A stretch of 64,000 bases of DNA, from contig NZ_CP014015.2 in assembly GCF_001559075.2 (NCBI RefSeq), positions 3,472,001-3,536,000 on the forward strand, given 5' to 3'. Both the position numbers and the translations under genes were made by a program. Below, piece after piece: positions 8,051 through 17,357 of this stretch; within the stretch, counting starts at the first letter, position 1, and each line of letters begins with the position of its first letter. Source of the DNA: Citrobacter amalonaticus. Lineage in GTDB: Bacteria > Pseudomonadota > Gammaproteobacteria > Enterobacterales > Enterobacteriaceae. The notes under the pieces were generated by a model that was given only the letters and a program-made list of their open reading frames with translations, had not been told where the DNA came from and ran no database searches.

Positions 8051-9495
8051 TATGGTCTTCCTATTAATTGACTGTGGGATACAGCGTTGATGTCATCAAC
8101 AACCATCTGGAATGAGGGTTTACGTCCTTCGTAATGGGCACGTTCGGCCACGTAATCGTGGTGTAGAGCGAGAATGTCTTGCGGCAGCGGCACTGAACCG
8201 GCTTCCAGAATACGGATCGCGCCGGCGTTATCGCGAACCGGCAGGATTTTACCGGCGTTACAGGAGGCCGGGGCGAAAGGTACGTCCAGTACGCCTGCTT
8301 CGAAGGCCAGCACGGTGCCGCGCGCGACATCGCCGTTGCCCAGTTCAAACACTTTCTTCAGGACTGCGCGAACTTCGCTCTTAATCAGATCCACTTCCTG
8401 TTCAACTGCGGCACACGGCGGGAATTTCTGGTCACTGACCATGTTGAGCATCTGACGTGACGCACGCAGTCCCTGGGCGTTTGCCGCCGCCGTCGGAATA
8501 CCGAAGGCTTCATGTGGGCTCTTGGTGATCACTTTGGTCGCGCCGGACATACCGGCGACCGCTGCGCCCCAGGAGATAATGGCGAACGCTTTGGATTCGT
8601 CTTCCGGGAATCCGCCCATCCACTGGTGGAAGACCGTGCTCAGCTCGTAATCATTGAAGCCGTAGTTCTGGAAATACTCGTGGGACAGTTCGCGCAGTGA
8701 CTGGATCGCGGCAATGTCCTGCGTCAGGCTGCCCACCTGGCCGTAGCCGACGGTGATGGATTTCACGCCCTGTTCCAGCGCCAGCAGACCTTCGATAATT
8801 GCCACTGCGTGAGACATGAACGGCGGGATCAGCGTGCCGGTCAACGGGCCGAACGGTTCGCGGTTAATGCGAATGCCGTGTTCTTCATACAGCCCCATCA
8901 GGCGGTCGCAGTACTGCCAGTCGCGAATGGATTTTTCCAGCGTCACGCGTTTGGCGTAAGGAATGTTGTAGGAGATACCGCCGCCTTCATAGCTGGTGAA
9001 GCCGCTGGCCATGGCGATCTCCGCCAGCAGACGTGCATCCGGCGTACCGTGACGGACCTGAATGGGTTTCTCCAGCGCTTCGGTCATCCGACGACAGGCC
9101 GCCACGCCGTGGTTAACCACCGGCAGTCCGTTGAGTTTTGAGGTCCCGGCTTCGATGGATTTCTGGATCCCAATGGCGGCTTCTTCATAACGATTCAGAC
9201 GGGTGTAGGCATCGATGGTGCTGGGCAGCAGGTCACACTCTACCTGCAGGGTTTTCAGCAGTTCGATATGCTCATCCATCAGCGCCACACCGGCACGCGG
9301 CTGGCTCAGGGTTTTCCCTTCCTGATCCGCCTTCAGCAAGGCGTGAGAGAAACGTTTTTTCTCAGGAATGGTCTGCTGATACTTCACGCCATCTTCAAAA
9401 TGTTCGACGTCTTTGCCGGTATGCCACGTCTGCAACACCTGATGCCGTTCGGTCATAAATTCGTCATGGGTTAATTTTTTATTTCGAAGTTCCAT
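8050..9495 (-). CDS. glmE: Glutamate mutase (methylaspartate mutase) epsilon subunit
   Basis: A 481-residue catalytic subunit of adenosylcobalamin-dependent glutamate mutase, converting L-glutamate to (2S,3S)-3-methylaspartate together with GlmS. It has the expected length and the (beta/alpha)8 barrel segments, including VRHGTPDARLLAEIA, GGGISYNIPYAK and TVGYGQVGSLTQDIAAI. It follows glmL by 18 bp and is coupled to mal. The stop at 8050 overlaps the next start by one base. Confidence 0.97.
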   Translation of the reverse strand: MELRNKKLTHDEFMTERHQVLQTWHTGKDVEHFEDGVKYQQTIPEKKRFSHALLKADQEGKTLSQPRAGVALMDEHIELLKTLQVECDLLPSTIDAYTRLNRYEEAAIGIQKSIEAGTSKLNGLPVVNHGVAACRRMTEALEKPIQVRHGTPDARLLAEIAMASGFTSYEGGGISYNIPYAKRVTLEKSIRDWQYCDRLMGLYEEHGIRINREPFGPLTGTLIPPFMSHAVAIIEGLLALEQGVKSITVGYGQVGSLTQDIAAIQSLRELSHEYFQNYGFNDYELSTVFHQWMGGFPEDESKAFAIISWGAAVAGMSGATKVITKSPHEAFGIPTAAANAQGLRASRQMLNMVSDQKFPPCAAVEQEVDLIKSEVRAVLKKVFELGNGDVARGTVLAFEAGVLDVPFAPASCNAGKILPVRDNAGAIRILEAGSVPLPQDILALHHDYVAERAHYEGRKPSFQMVVDDINAVSHSQLIGRP

Positions 9496-9513
9496 TCGTC
9501 GCTGCCTTAGGTT

Positions 9514-10902
9514 TTATAGGGTTAAACAGTGAATGCTGGTGCGCGCAGCGGCCTGGGGATCCAGTCTGGCAACGTTTGCCAGCAGCGGGAGCAGACCTTT
9601 TGCATCGCGGTAGTACTCAAACTGAGTGGGTAAAAGAATGCGTCTGCCGTCGTCGTCCAGTTCGCGATATTTGAGCCAGTGATGGATATCAAACTGACTG
9701 GCGCGGGAGAGCCAGCCGCCCGAACCGACCACTTTGCGCACGGTGGTCAGGTCGCGTCCCATTTGTAAATCGACGTTGCCAACGCAGGTACAGACCTGCT
9801 TTTTGGTGCCTGCGTGACGCTCGGCGGCGTAGCCGACGCACAGTCCGGCTAACAGAGAATCAAAGTATTTCTCTTCCTCGCTCTGCGGCAGATAATCGGG
9901 ATGCGCCACCAGATGACGCAGGTAGCCATAGAAGGCCTCCTGGCGTGCCGGCTGCTGAGCGAATACCACCTTCACCAGTTCCTGGGTGCTTTCGCCTACC
10001 ACCACGGCGGAGACGCGCATGCCGAGATCGCCTTCCACGGTGCGCTTAACAAAGGGCTCCGGGACGCCGTGCAGCACGGTATCGGGCGAAAGGGTATTGG
10101 CACTGGCGGAATAGACGTCGGTGGTCGCGCCGCCCATGTCGATGAGCATGAACTCTTTCCATGCGCTATCGACTTCGCTGATGGCTTTGACCAGTTCGTA
10201 CACCGTCCAGGGCGTCGGCATGGGTTCTTCGCCGGTTTCACCGACAATCACATCCAGGCCCTTGCCTTTCACGATGCGGGACAGGAAGACATCACAAATC
10301 GCCTTGCGGGCGGCGAAGGGATTCGGGTGATCGAGGTCGGGCAGAATGTTGTCTACCGTGGTCAGATCTTTGTGTCCCAGAATCGCCTGGACATCATCCT
10401 GAATGTCGCGGTTTCCGGCGTAGATAATGGCGCAGTCGAGGCTGGACGCCGCCAGCGCATGCGCATTGGCCAGACCGTAGCTCTCTTCGCCGCCGTCGGT
10501 GCCGCCGGTAAACAGCAGAATGTCCGGCGGTGAGGCTTCCAGCGCCTGAATATCATGGCGATTCAGTTTGTACGAATAGTACTGGGCGATTTTTGCCCCG
10601 GCGGAATGCGCCGTGACTTTTGCCGATTCCAGGGTGATCGACGGCACCAGCCCCATTGCGGCGACGGCAAGACCGCCTTTCGCCGACGAGGAGTATTTCA
10701 GGGTCACTTCACCGCGGTTGAGCAGTGGGCGCGCATCGGCAACGTTCAGCACCTGGTTCAGGCTGGCGAAAAAACCGTCCGCCAGATGATGGGTCGTCGT
10801 CGGAGTCAGAACGTGGTTAACCAGTGTTAACGCATCCCCCTCCTTTGCGAAGAGGGCAGCTTTGGTCCACGTCGAGCCGATATCGACAGAGACGGTTTGC
10901 AT
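9514..10902 (-). CDS. glmL: Glutamate mutase accessory protein GlmL (MutL)
   Basis: A 462-residue ASKHA-fold protein of the methylaspartate mutase accessory family. The N-terminal phosphate-binding motif VDIGSTWTKAALF and the internal LIDMGGATTDVYS are the two ATP-site signatures. Members are thought to act as reactivases or chaperones that exchange damaged cobalamin on GlmES; they are unrelated to mismatch-repair MutL. I start at the ATG at 10902, whose first base is also the last base of the glmS stop (TGATG). Confidence 0.95.
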   Translation of the reverse strand: MQTVSVDIGSTWTKAALFAKEGDALTLVNHVLTPTTTHHLADGFFASLNQVLNVADARPLLNRGEVTLKYSSSAKGGLAVAAMGLVPSITLESAKVTAHSAGAKIAQYYSYKLNRHDIQALEASPPDILLFTGGTDGGEESYGLANAHALAASSLDCAIIYAGNRDIQDDVQAILGHKDLTTVDNILPDLDHPNPFAARKAICDVFLSRIVKGKGLDVIVGETGEEPMPTPWTVYELVKAISEVDSAWKEFMLIDMGGATTDVYSASANTLSPDTVLHGVPEPFVKRTVEGDLGMRVSAVVVGESTQELVKVVFAQQPARQEAFYGYLRHLVAHPDYLPQSEEEKYFDSLLAGLCVGYAAERHAGTKKQVCTCVGNVDLQMGRDLTTVRKVVGSGGWLSRASQFDIHHWLKYRELDDDGRRILLPTQFEYYRDAKGLLPLLANVARLDPQAAARTSIHCLTL

Positions 10903-11351
10903 CAGATAGCCTCTTCCAGACAACGCTGTTCAACGCCGTGGCGTTTGTTGATATCCGCTGCCATCAACTGACACACGTCTTCGAGATCGTGGCTTGGGGC
11001 GAAGACGCGCTGGAAGCCCATCTCTTTGAATTTGGCTTCGATGTCGGCGAAGTCATGCTTTCCGACCACCAGGTTGCCGCCGACGTAAAGCAGGATATCG
11101 CCGATACCGCGTTCGATGCAGCGCTCGCGCAGACCCAGGCAGTCGATGTCGCCGTGGCCATAAATGGAAGAGACGACAATCGCATCGGCGCCGGTTTCGA
11201 TCGCGGCATCAATATATTCATCCTGGCTCACCATTACGCCCAGATTGATTACGCGAAAATCATGGGCAGTAAAAACGCGGTCCAGAACTTTATTGCCTAC
11301 GGCATGGCAGTCAGCACCAATGACGCCAATAACGAGTGTTGATTTTTTCAT
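10902..11351 (-). CDS. glmS: Glutamate mutase sigma subunit (B12-binding)
   Basis: A 149-residue cobalamin-binding subunit of glutamate mutase. The base-off/His-on motif D-x-H-x-x-G is at D14-C-H16-A-V-G19, with H16 expected to ligate cobalt. The Rossmann-like segments VVSSIYGHGDIDCLG and LLYVGGNLVVGK follow. It is the first gene of the ten-gene minus-strand unit. The symbol is shared with glucosamine-6-phosphate synthase, which this is not. Confidence 0.97.
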   Translation of the reverse strand: MKKSTLVIGVIGADCHAVGNKVLDRVFTAHDFRVINLGVMVSQDEYIDAAIETGADAIVVSSIYGHGDIDCLGLRERCIERGIGDILLYVGGNLVVGKHDFADIEAKFKEMGFQRVFAPSHDLEDVCQLMAADINKRHGVEQRCLEEAI

Positions 11352-11847
11352 GGGTAATCCTCTCCAGGACTCAGGGTAAGAAATAAAATGTTTTGAAATG
11401 TTTTAATAGGGACGGAGTGTCGTGGGGAGGCGCGATGGATGCAATTGATCTATTTTCAAAATATCTTTCGAAAAACGACTGTTCTATGAATGAAAATTTA
11501 AAAATCGTTTATTATCAATTGATTGTGTGCATTGTTTTAGATGGTATATATTTTAATAAATAGATGTCTATTAAACGATGTTCTATGTTTGTGATCTGAA
11601 TCCTGTTTATTTGTCTTTACGCGGAAAGGGTATTTAAATAATTTCAGAAGAAGAAATGTGAGGTGTGTAACGGAATAAAGTATGATGTTTCTGTACGTCA
11701 TTTTATTATTGTTAATAAAATGATAAATATGATAGTGATTTGTTTGCTATTCCCGCTGTGGGACAGCGGAAATTCTGTGTATTACATTTCATATATATTT
11801 GTGAAGCAGTTAACACTTCATCGAAATAGTGTTAACGCGCACTCCTG
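11352..11847. promoter_or_regulatory. AT-rich intergenic region holding the island promoter
   Basis: About 500 bp with no convincing gene, between the divergent-side end of mngR and the glmS start. It is markedly AT-rich compared with its flanks. It must hold the promoter of the glmS-cobO unit, but I cannot assign -10/-35 boxes with confidence. Structures seen: an imperfect hairpin around 11750-11772 (TTCCCGCTGT / ACAGCGGAA) and a perfect 9-bp inverted repeat at 11809-11836. No cobalamin riboswitch B12 box was found by eye. Confidence 0.5.
11809..11836. repeat. Inverted repeat GTTAACACT / AGTGTTAAC
   Basis: Perfect 9-bp arms around a 10-base loop just downstream of mngR. It lacks a good T-run on either strand, so it may be a protein site or weak 3' structure of the mngR transcript. 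Confidence 0.55.
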
Positions 11848-12567
11848 TTAACGCTGTTTCCTGTGGGCGATCAACGTAAATTTATAATCGTCAGTATTAA
11901 ACGCATTGCGACTGTATTCGAATACCTGTCCTCCCTTTAAAAAGCCACGCGAAACTTTTTCCAGGATTGGCTTTGTGAGAGGGATAACAAGCAGGCGGCT
12001 CATCTCTTCGGTGGGCATCAGCGGAATCAACTCTTGCTCACTGCGCTCGATGACCTGTTTCTTCACCTCTTCAATGAAGTGGTACTTCGAGTTTTCCATT
12101 ACCTGCCAGGTTAAATCAGGGAACAATGCCAGCGGCATCCATGTCTCCTCCAGCGCGACCGGTTTTTGCTTGATGTAACGCACCCGCTTGACGTGCCAGA
12201 CTCGTTTATCATCAGCCAGTTGTAATTGATTTTTCAAAAATTCATCGGCCTGAATCACTTCGAAAACCAGCACGTCACTGTGCGTATCGCTGCTACGATC
12301 GGTCAGTTTTTCATCAAAACTGGTTAATTGATAGATGTCGTAATTAACCCGTTCCTCTTTAACGTACGTGCCGCTGCCCTGAATGCTTTCGATGATCTGC
12401 TGCTCGGTTAACTGCCTTAGCGCCTGACGCACGGTGACCCGACTGACGCCAAATGCCGCCTGTAGCGCGGATTCTGTCGGCAAAGCATCACCGGGCTTCA
12501 GCTCACCCCGCTGGATTTGTTCACGGATCCTGTCGGCTATCTGTCGATACAGCGGTTTTCGGCTCAT
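11848..12567 (-). CDS. mngR: GntR-family regulator of the mannosylglycerate operon
   Basis: A 239-residue GntR/HutC-subfamily repressor. The N-terminal winged helix (LYRQIADRIREQI, SRVTVRQALRQL, about residues 5-70) is followed by a UbiC-like effector domain (about 90-235). It is divergent from mngA, the arrangement known in E. coli where MngR controls mngAB. I start at the MSRKPLY methionine; the 30 codons before it lie in the mngA control region. Confidence 0.95.
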   Translation of the reverse strand: MSRKPLYRQIADRIREQIQRGELKPGDALPTESALQAAFGVSRVTVRQALRQLTEQQIIESIQGSGTYVKEERVNYDIYQLTSFDEKLTDRSSDTHSDVLVFEVIQADEFLKNQLQLADDKRVWHVKRVRYIKQKPVALEETWMPLALFPDLTWQVMENSKYHFIEEVKKQVIERSEQELIPLMPTEEMSRLLVIPLTKPILEKVSRGFLKGGQVFEYSRNAFNTDDYKFTLIAHRKQR

Positions 12568-12743
12568 GGTTTTTTCTGTCAGGTTGTTAAGACGACTTTT
12601 CACATTATGCCTGATGAATCTTGAGTGTAAACAATACAAATTAAATACAAATATCACTCTTTAAGTGAAAGTGATCACATAAATGTATTATTTTGTCTGG
12701 CACAATCCTTCGCACATAAAACAACCATTTTGTGAGGATCATG
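12568..12743. promoter_or_regulatory. Divergent mngR-mngA control region
   Basis: It contains a direct repeat of ATACAAAT (about 12634-12651) that could be a MngR site, and a good CRP-like site at 12664-12679 (AGTGA, six bases, TCACA). A GAGG ribosome site at 12734-12737 precedes mngA. The assignments are by eye; only the gene arrangement is certain. Confidence 0.55.
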
Positions 12744-14660
12744 ATGAACCTGACGACGTTAACCCAGCGGGACGCGCTGTGCCTGAACGCCCGGTTTACC
12801 AGCCGTGAAGAGGCGATTCGTACGTTAGCGCAGCGGCTAACGGCGTTGGGCAAAATTGCTGATTCTGATGTCTTTCTGGAAGAAGTGTTTGCACGTGAAA
12901 ACCTCGGACCTACTGCGTTAGGAGAAGGGCTGGCGGTACCGCACGGGAAAACGTCGGCCGTCAAAGAAGCCGCTTTTGCTGTGGCGACGCTCAGCGAGCC
13001 CTTGAGCTGGGAAGGGATCGATGGTCCGGAAGCGGTTGAACTGATTTTCCTGCTCGCTATTCCGCAGGAAGAGGCGGGCAGTACCCATATGCAATTGCTG
13101 ACTGCGCTCACCACGAAGCTGGCTGATGATGAGACGCGAGCCCGTGTTATGGCGGCAACGAATGCAGACGAGCTGTTGTCGGCGCTGGATGACAACACGC
13201 ATGAACCGACGGTAGCAACCCCATTCAACGCTCCCACGATTGTGTGCGTGACCGCCTGTCCGGCGGGTATCGCGCATACCTATATGGCGGCGGAATATCT
13301 GGAGAAAGCCGGACGGAAACTGGGCGTCAATGTGTTTGTTGAAAAGCAGGGCGCTAACGGTATTGAAGGGCGCTTAACGGCGGATCAACTGAATACGGCC
13401 AGTGCCTGTATTTTTGCTGCTGAGGTGGCAATCAAAGAGAGCGAACGGTTTGCGGGGATCCCGGCGCTGACGGTACCCGTCGCCGAGCCGATTCGCCATG
13501 CTGAACAACTGATCCTGCAAGCATTGGCGCTTGAACCACAAAATGAAAAGCGTGCGCGGCAGGAAGAGAGTCATCAGCCTAAAGGGTTTAAGACGGAGTT
13601 AAAACAAGCGTTACTGAGTGGGATCTCCTTTGCCGTGCCGCTGATTGTTGCGGGCGGGACGGTACTTGCTGTCGCGGTATTGCTGGCGCAGATATTTGGT
13701 CTGCAACCGCTGTTCGATCAGGAGAACTCCTGGCTGTGGATGTATCGCAAACTTGGCGGTGGGATCCTCGGCATTTTGATGGTGCCTGTACTGGCGGCAT
13801 ACACCGCGTATTCACTGGCGGATAAACCCGCACTGGCACCCGGTTTTGCTGCGGGGCTTGCCGCGAACATGATTGGTTCCGGTTTTCTTGGCGCAATCGC
13901 GGGAGGATTGATCGCCGGATACCTGATGCGCTGGGTGAAAAACCACCTGCGGCTGAGCAGTAAATTCAACGGTTTTTTGTCGTTTTACCTCTATCCGGTG
14001 GTTGGCACGCTGGGGGCAGGCAGTCTGATGTTGTTTGTGGTTGGTGAACCTGTGGCATGGATTAACAACAGTCTGACCGTCTGGCTAAACGGTTTATCTG
14101 GGGCGAATGCGCTGCTGCTTGGCGCGATTCTCGGCTTTATGTGTTCATTTGACTTGGGGGGGCCCGTCAATAAGGCCGCCTATGCCTTTTGTCTGGGGGC
14201 GATGGCGAACGGCGTCTATGGTCCTTATGCCATCTTTGCCTCGGTCAAAATGGTCTCCGCATTTACGGTGACTGCGTCAACGTTAGTTTCTCCGCGTCTG
14301 TTTAAAGCGTTTGAAATTGAAACCGGTAAATCTACCTGGCTGCTTGGGCTGGCGGGTATTACCGAAGGGGCAATCCCGATGGCGATTGAAGATCCTGTGC
14401 GGGTGATTGGCTCCTTTGTCCTCGGATCAATGGCGACAGGGGCAATGGTTGGGGCGATGAATATCGGTCTCTCAACGCCTGGTGCGGGTATTTTCTCACT
14501 CTTTTTGCTGCACGATGCCGGGTACGGCGGCGTACTGGCGGCGGCGGGTTGGTTCGGTGCGGCGCTGGTGGGAACCGCTATCTCAACACTGGTTTTGCTG
14601 CTCTGGCGACGCTATGCGGTGAAGCAGGGCAAATATATGACGGATGGCGTAACGTCTTAA
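12744..14660 (+). CDS. mngA: PTS 2-O-alpha-mannosyl-D-glycerate transporter, EIIABC
   Basis: A 638-residue fused phosphotransferase permease for mannosylglycerate uptake and phosphorylation. Order of domains: fructose-type EIIA (about 1-145, phospho-His H67 in LAVPHGKT), EIIB (about 160-265, phospho-Cys C171 in VTACPAGIAH) and membrane EIIC (about 285-630). The sequence follows E. coli MngA closely. Two adjacent ATGs (12741, 12744) follow GAGG; the second has better spacing. mngB follows after 19 bp. Confidence 0.96.
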   Translation: MNLTTLTQRDALCLNARFTSREEAIRTLAQRLTALGKIADSDVFLEEVFARENLGPTALGEGLAVPHGKTSAVKEAAFAVATLSEPLSWEGIDGPEAVELIFLLAIPQEEAGSTHMQLLTALTTKLADDETRARVMAATNADELLSALDDNTHEPTVATPFNAPTIVCVTACPAGIAHTYMAAEYLEKAGRKLGVNVFVEKQGANGIEGRLTADQLNTASACIFAAEVAIKESERFAGIPALTVPVAEPIRHAEQLILQALALEPQNEKRARQEESHQPKGFKTELKQALLSGISFAVPLIVAGGTVLAVAVLLAQIFGLQPLFDQENSWLWMYRKLGGGILGILMVPVLAAYTAYSLADKPALAPGFAAGLAANMIGSGFLGAIAGGLIAGYLMRWVKNHLRLSSKFNGFLSFYLYPVVGTLGAGSLMLFVVGEPVAWINNSLTVWLNGLSGANALLLGAILGFMCSFDLGGPVNKAAYAFCLGAMANGVYGPYAIFASVKMVSAFTVTASTLVSPRLFKAFEIETGKSTWLLGLAGITEGAIPMAIEDPVRVIGSFVLGSMATGAMVGAMNIGLSTPGAGIFSLFLLHDAGYGGVLAAAGWFGAALVGTAISTLVLLLWRRYAVKQGKYMTDGVTS

Positions 14661-14679
14661 TTCAGAACAGGAAACGAAG

Positions 14680-17313
14680 ATGAAAGCTGTATCTCGCGTT
14701 CACATTACCCCGCATATGCACTGGGATCGGGAGTGGTATTTTACCACCGAGGCGTCGCGCATTTTGCTGGTCAATAATATGGAAGAGATCCTCACCCGAC
14801 TGGAGCAGGATACCGACTATAAATATTACGTTCTTGATGGACAGACGGCGGTGCTGGAGGACTACTTCGCGATAAAGCCGGAAAATACCCGTCGGGTACA
14901 ACGTCTGGTGCAAGCCGGAAAGCTGATCATTGGCCCGTGGTATACCCAGACGGATACCACGATTGTCTCCGGTGAGTCTATTGTGCGTAATCTGCTGTAT
15001 GGCATGCGTGATTGCCAGGCCTTTGGCGAACCGATGAAAATTGGCTATCTACCGGATTCCTTTGGCATGTCGGGACAGCTTCCGCATATCTACAACGGAT
15101 TTGGCATCACCCGCACGATGTTCTGGCGCGGTTGTTCAGAGCGTCACGGTACCGATAAGACCGAGTTTTTATGGCAAAGCAGCGATGGCAGTGAAGTTGT
15201 CGCGCAGGTGCTGCCGCTGGGTTACGCAATTGGTAAGTACTTACCAGAGGATGAGAGCGGACTGCGCAAACGGCTTGACAGCTATTTTGAGGTGCTGGAA
15301 AAAGCGTCAGTAACCAAAGAGATTTTGCTGCCTAATGGCCACGATCAGATGCCGCTGCAACAGAACATTTTTACGGTGATGGACAAACTGCGCGAGATCT
15401 ACCCACAGCGGAAGTTTGTGATGAGCCGTTTTGAAGCGGTGTTTGAACATATCGAGAATCGACGTGAACAACTCGCTACGCTGAAAGGCGAATTTATTGA
15501 CGGCAAGTATATGCGGGTACACCGCACGATTGGCTCGACGCGGATGGACATCAAACTCATTCATGCGCGCATTGAAAACAAGATCGTCAATATCCTTGAA
15601 CCCCTGGCGACGCTGGCCTGGACGCTTGGCTTTGAGTATCACCACGGTTTGCTGGAAAAAATGTGGAAAGAGATTTTAAAAAATCATGCCCACGACAGCA
15701 TTGGATGTTGCTGTAGCGATAAGGTTCACCGGGAAATCATCGCGCGCTTCGAACTGGCGGAGGATATGGCAGATAACCTGATCCGTTTTTATCTGCGCAA
15801 AATCACAGACAACATGCCGCAGAGCGACAGTGACAAACTGGTGCTGTTTAACCTGATGCCGTGGCCGCGTGAAGAGGTGATTAACACGACGATCCGCCTG
15901 CGAGGTCATCAGTTTTGCCTGCGTGACGATCGGGGAAATCCCGTTCCCTGTTTTGTGCGCGCGGTTCGCGAGATCGATCCTGGACTGATAGACAGGCAGA
16001 TCGTGCATTACGGTAACTACGAGCCGTTTATGGAGTTTGATATCCAGATCCATCAGATTGTACCGTCGATGGGTTATCGCACGCTGTATGTGACGCAAGG
16101 CGAGGCGGGAAATAATAATCCGCCAGAAACCTCCCGGGCGGAGGGGCTGGAAAATGCGTTCTGGCAGATTACCGTTAACGACGATGGCACGCTGCGTCTG
16201 TATGACAAAGATAGCGGCATCTGCTATGACCGCGTCCTGGAGCTGGAAGAGGGCTCTGATGATGGGGATGAGTATGATTACTCGCCCGCCAGAGAAGAGT
16301 GGCTTCTGACTTCCGCGTCGGTAAAAGCAGAGTGCGAGGTGACCCATGAAGCATGGCAAAGCCGGGCGCGGATTTGTTATCAAATGGCCGTGCCGCTCAA
16401 TCTTACGGAACGTCGCGCTCGCCAGCGTAGCGGTAGGGTTGAGGTTGAAATAACGGTCATCCTGAGCCACAACAGCAGGCGTATTGATATTGAAGTGCTT
16501 CTGGATAATCAGGCTGACGATCATCGCCTGCGGGTACTGATCCCCACTCCGTTTGTGACCGACACTGTGCTGGCAGATACGCAGTTTGGTACGGTGAGCC
16601 GCCCCGTGCGGGATCCCGCACTGGCAAACTGGCGGGAAGAGGGCTGGAAAGAGGCACCGGTTCCCGTCTGGAATATGCTTAATTATGCGACGCTTCAGGA
16701 GGGCAGAAACGGTCTGGCGGTTTTCACCGAAGGGTTGCGTGAATTTGAAGTGCTGGGTGACAGGAAAAAAACTTTCGCCATCACGCTGCTACGCGGTGTT
16801 GGACTCCTCGGGAAAGAGGATTTGCTTTTGCGTCCAGGCCGTCCTTCAGGCATTAAAATGGCGGTGCCGGATGCGCAACTGCGCGGACGATTGCACTGTC
16901 GGCTGAGCCTTTTCAGTTATACCGGTACGCCAGTAAACGCCGGTATTGCTCAGCAGGCCAGGGCCTGGCTTACCCCGGTACAGTGTTATAACAAGATTCC
17001 GTGGGATGCGATGAAACTGAACAAAGCCGGTTTCATGACGCCTGACCGCTACAGTTTGTTCACTATGCCGCCGGTCGGGTGTCAGTTGAGCACCCTGAAG
17101 AAATCGGAAGAGGGAGAGGAACTGATCCTGCGCCTGTTTAATCCTTCAGATTCGGAGTCATGCGACGCAACGGTTGCCTTCGGCAGAGCGGTTCAATCGT
17201 GTACAGAAACGCGCCTGGATGAGCAGCCGGTTCAGAGCGTTGATGAAAAGCGCAGCGACATTGGCCCGGTTTTACCGGGGCAAACGCGAACATTCAGCTA
17301 CAAGATTGTGTGA
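14680..17313 (+). CDS. mngB: Mannosylglycerate hydrolase, GH38 alpha-mannosidase
   Basis: An 877-residue GH38 enzyme that cleaves imported 2-O-(6-phospho-alpha-mannosyl)-D-glycerate to mannose 6-phosphate and glycerate. The N-terminal zinc motif HMHWD supplies H14 and D16, and the nucleophile is expected at D126 in YLPDSFG. The C-terminal half holds the mostly beta GH38 domains. It is cytoplasmic, with no signal peptide. It is the second gene of mngAB and is followed by a clear terminator. Confidence 0.95.
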   Translation: MKAVSRVHITPHMHWDREWYFTTEASRILLVNNMEEILTRLEQDTDYKYYVLDGQTAVLEDYFAIKPENTRRVQRLVQAGKLIIGPWYTQTDTTIVSGESIVRNLLYGMRDCQAFGEPMKIGYLPDSFGMSGQLPHIYNGFGITRTMFWRGCSERHGTDKTEFLWQSSDGSEVVAQVLPLGYAIGKYLPEDESGLRKRLDSYFEVLEKASVTKEILLPNGHDQMPLQQNIFTVMDKLREIYPQRKFVMSRFEAVFEHIENRREQLATLKGEFIDGKYMRVHRTIGSTRMDIKLIHARIENKIVNILEPLATLAWTLGFEYHHGLLEKMWKEILKNHAHDSIGCCCSDKVHREIIARFELAEDMADNLIRFYLRKITDNMPQSDSDKLVLFNLMPWPREEVINTTIRLRGHQFCLRDDRGNPVPCFVRAVREIDPGLIDRQIVHYGNYEPFMEFDIQIHQIVPSMGYRTLYVTQGEAGNNNPPETSRAEGLENAFWQITVNDDGTLRLYDKDSGICYDRVLELEEGSDDGDEYDYSPAREEWLLTSASVKAECEVTHEAWQSRARICYQMAVPLNLTERRARQRSGRVEVEITVILSHNSRRIDIEVLLDNQADDHRLRVLIPTPFVTDTVLADTQFGTVSRPVRDPALANWREEGWKEAPVPVWNMLNYATLQEGRNGLAVFTEGLREFEVLGDRKKTFAITLLRGVGLLGKEDLLLRPGRPSGIKMAVPDAQLRGRLHCRLSLFSYTGTPVNAGIAQQARAWLTPVQCYNKIPWDAMKLNKAGFMTPDRYSLFTMPPVGCQLSTLKKSEEGEELILRLFNPSDSESCDATVAFGRAVQSCTETRLDEQPVQSVDEKRSDIGPVLPGQTRTFSYKIV

Positions 17314-17334
17314 ATAGCCAGCAAACAGGCACAG

Positions 17335-17357
17335 GCCACGCATTGCGTGGCTTTTTT
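17335..17357 (+). terminator. Terminator after mngAB
   Basis: GCCACGC / GCGTGGC stem with an ATT loop, followed directly by six T, 22 bases after the mngB stop. Confidence 0.9.

Noticed and set aside
11352..11847. Cobalamin riboswitch before glmS
   Set aside because: I looked for the conserved B12-box pattern in the only long leader of the island and did not see it. A covariance search would be decisive.
11663..11851. 62-codon plus-strand frame in the glmS-mngR gap
   Set aside because: AT-rich random frame with no ribosome site or family match.
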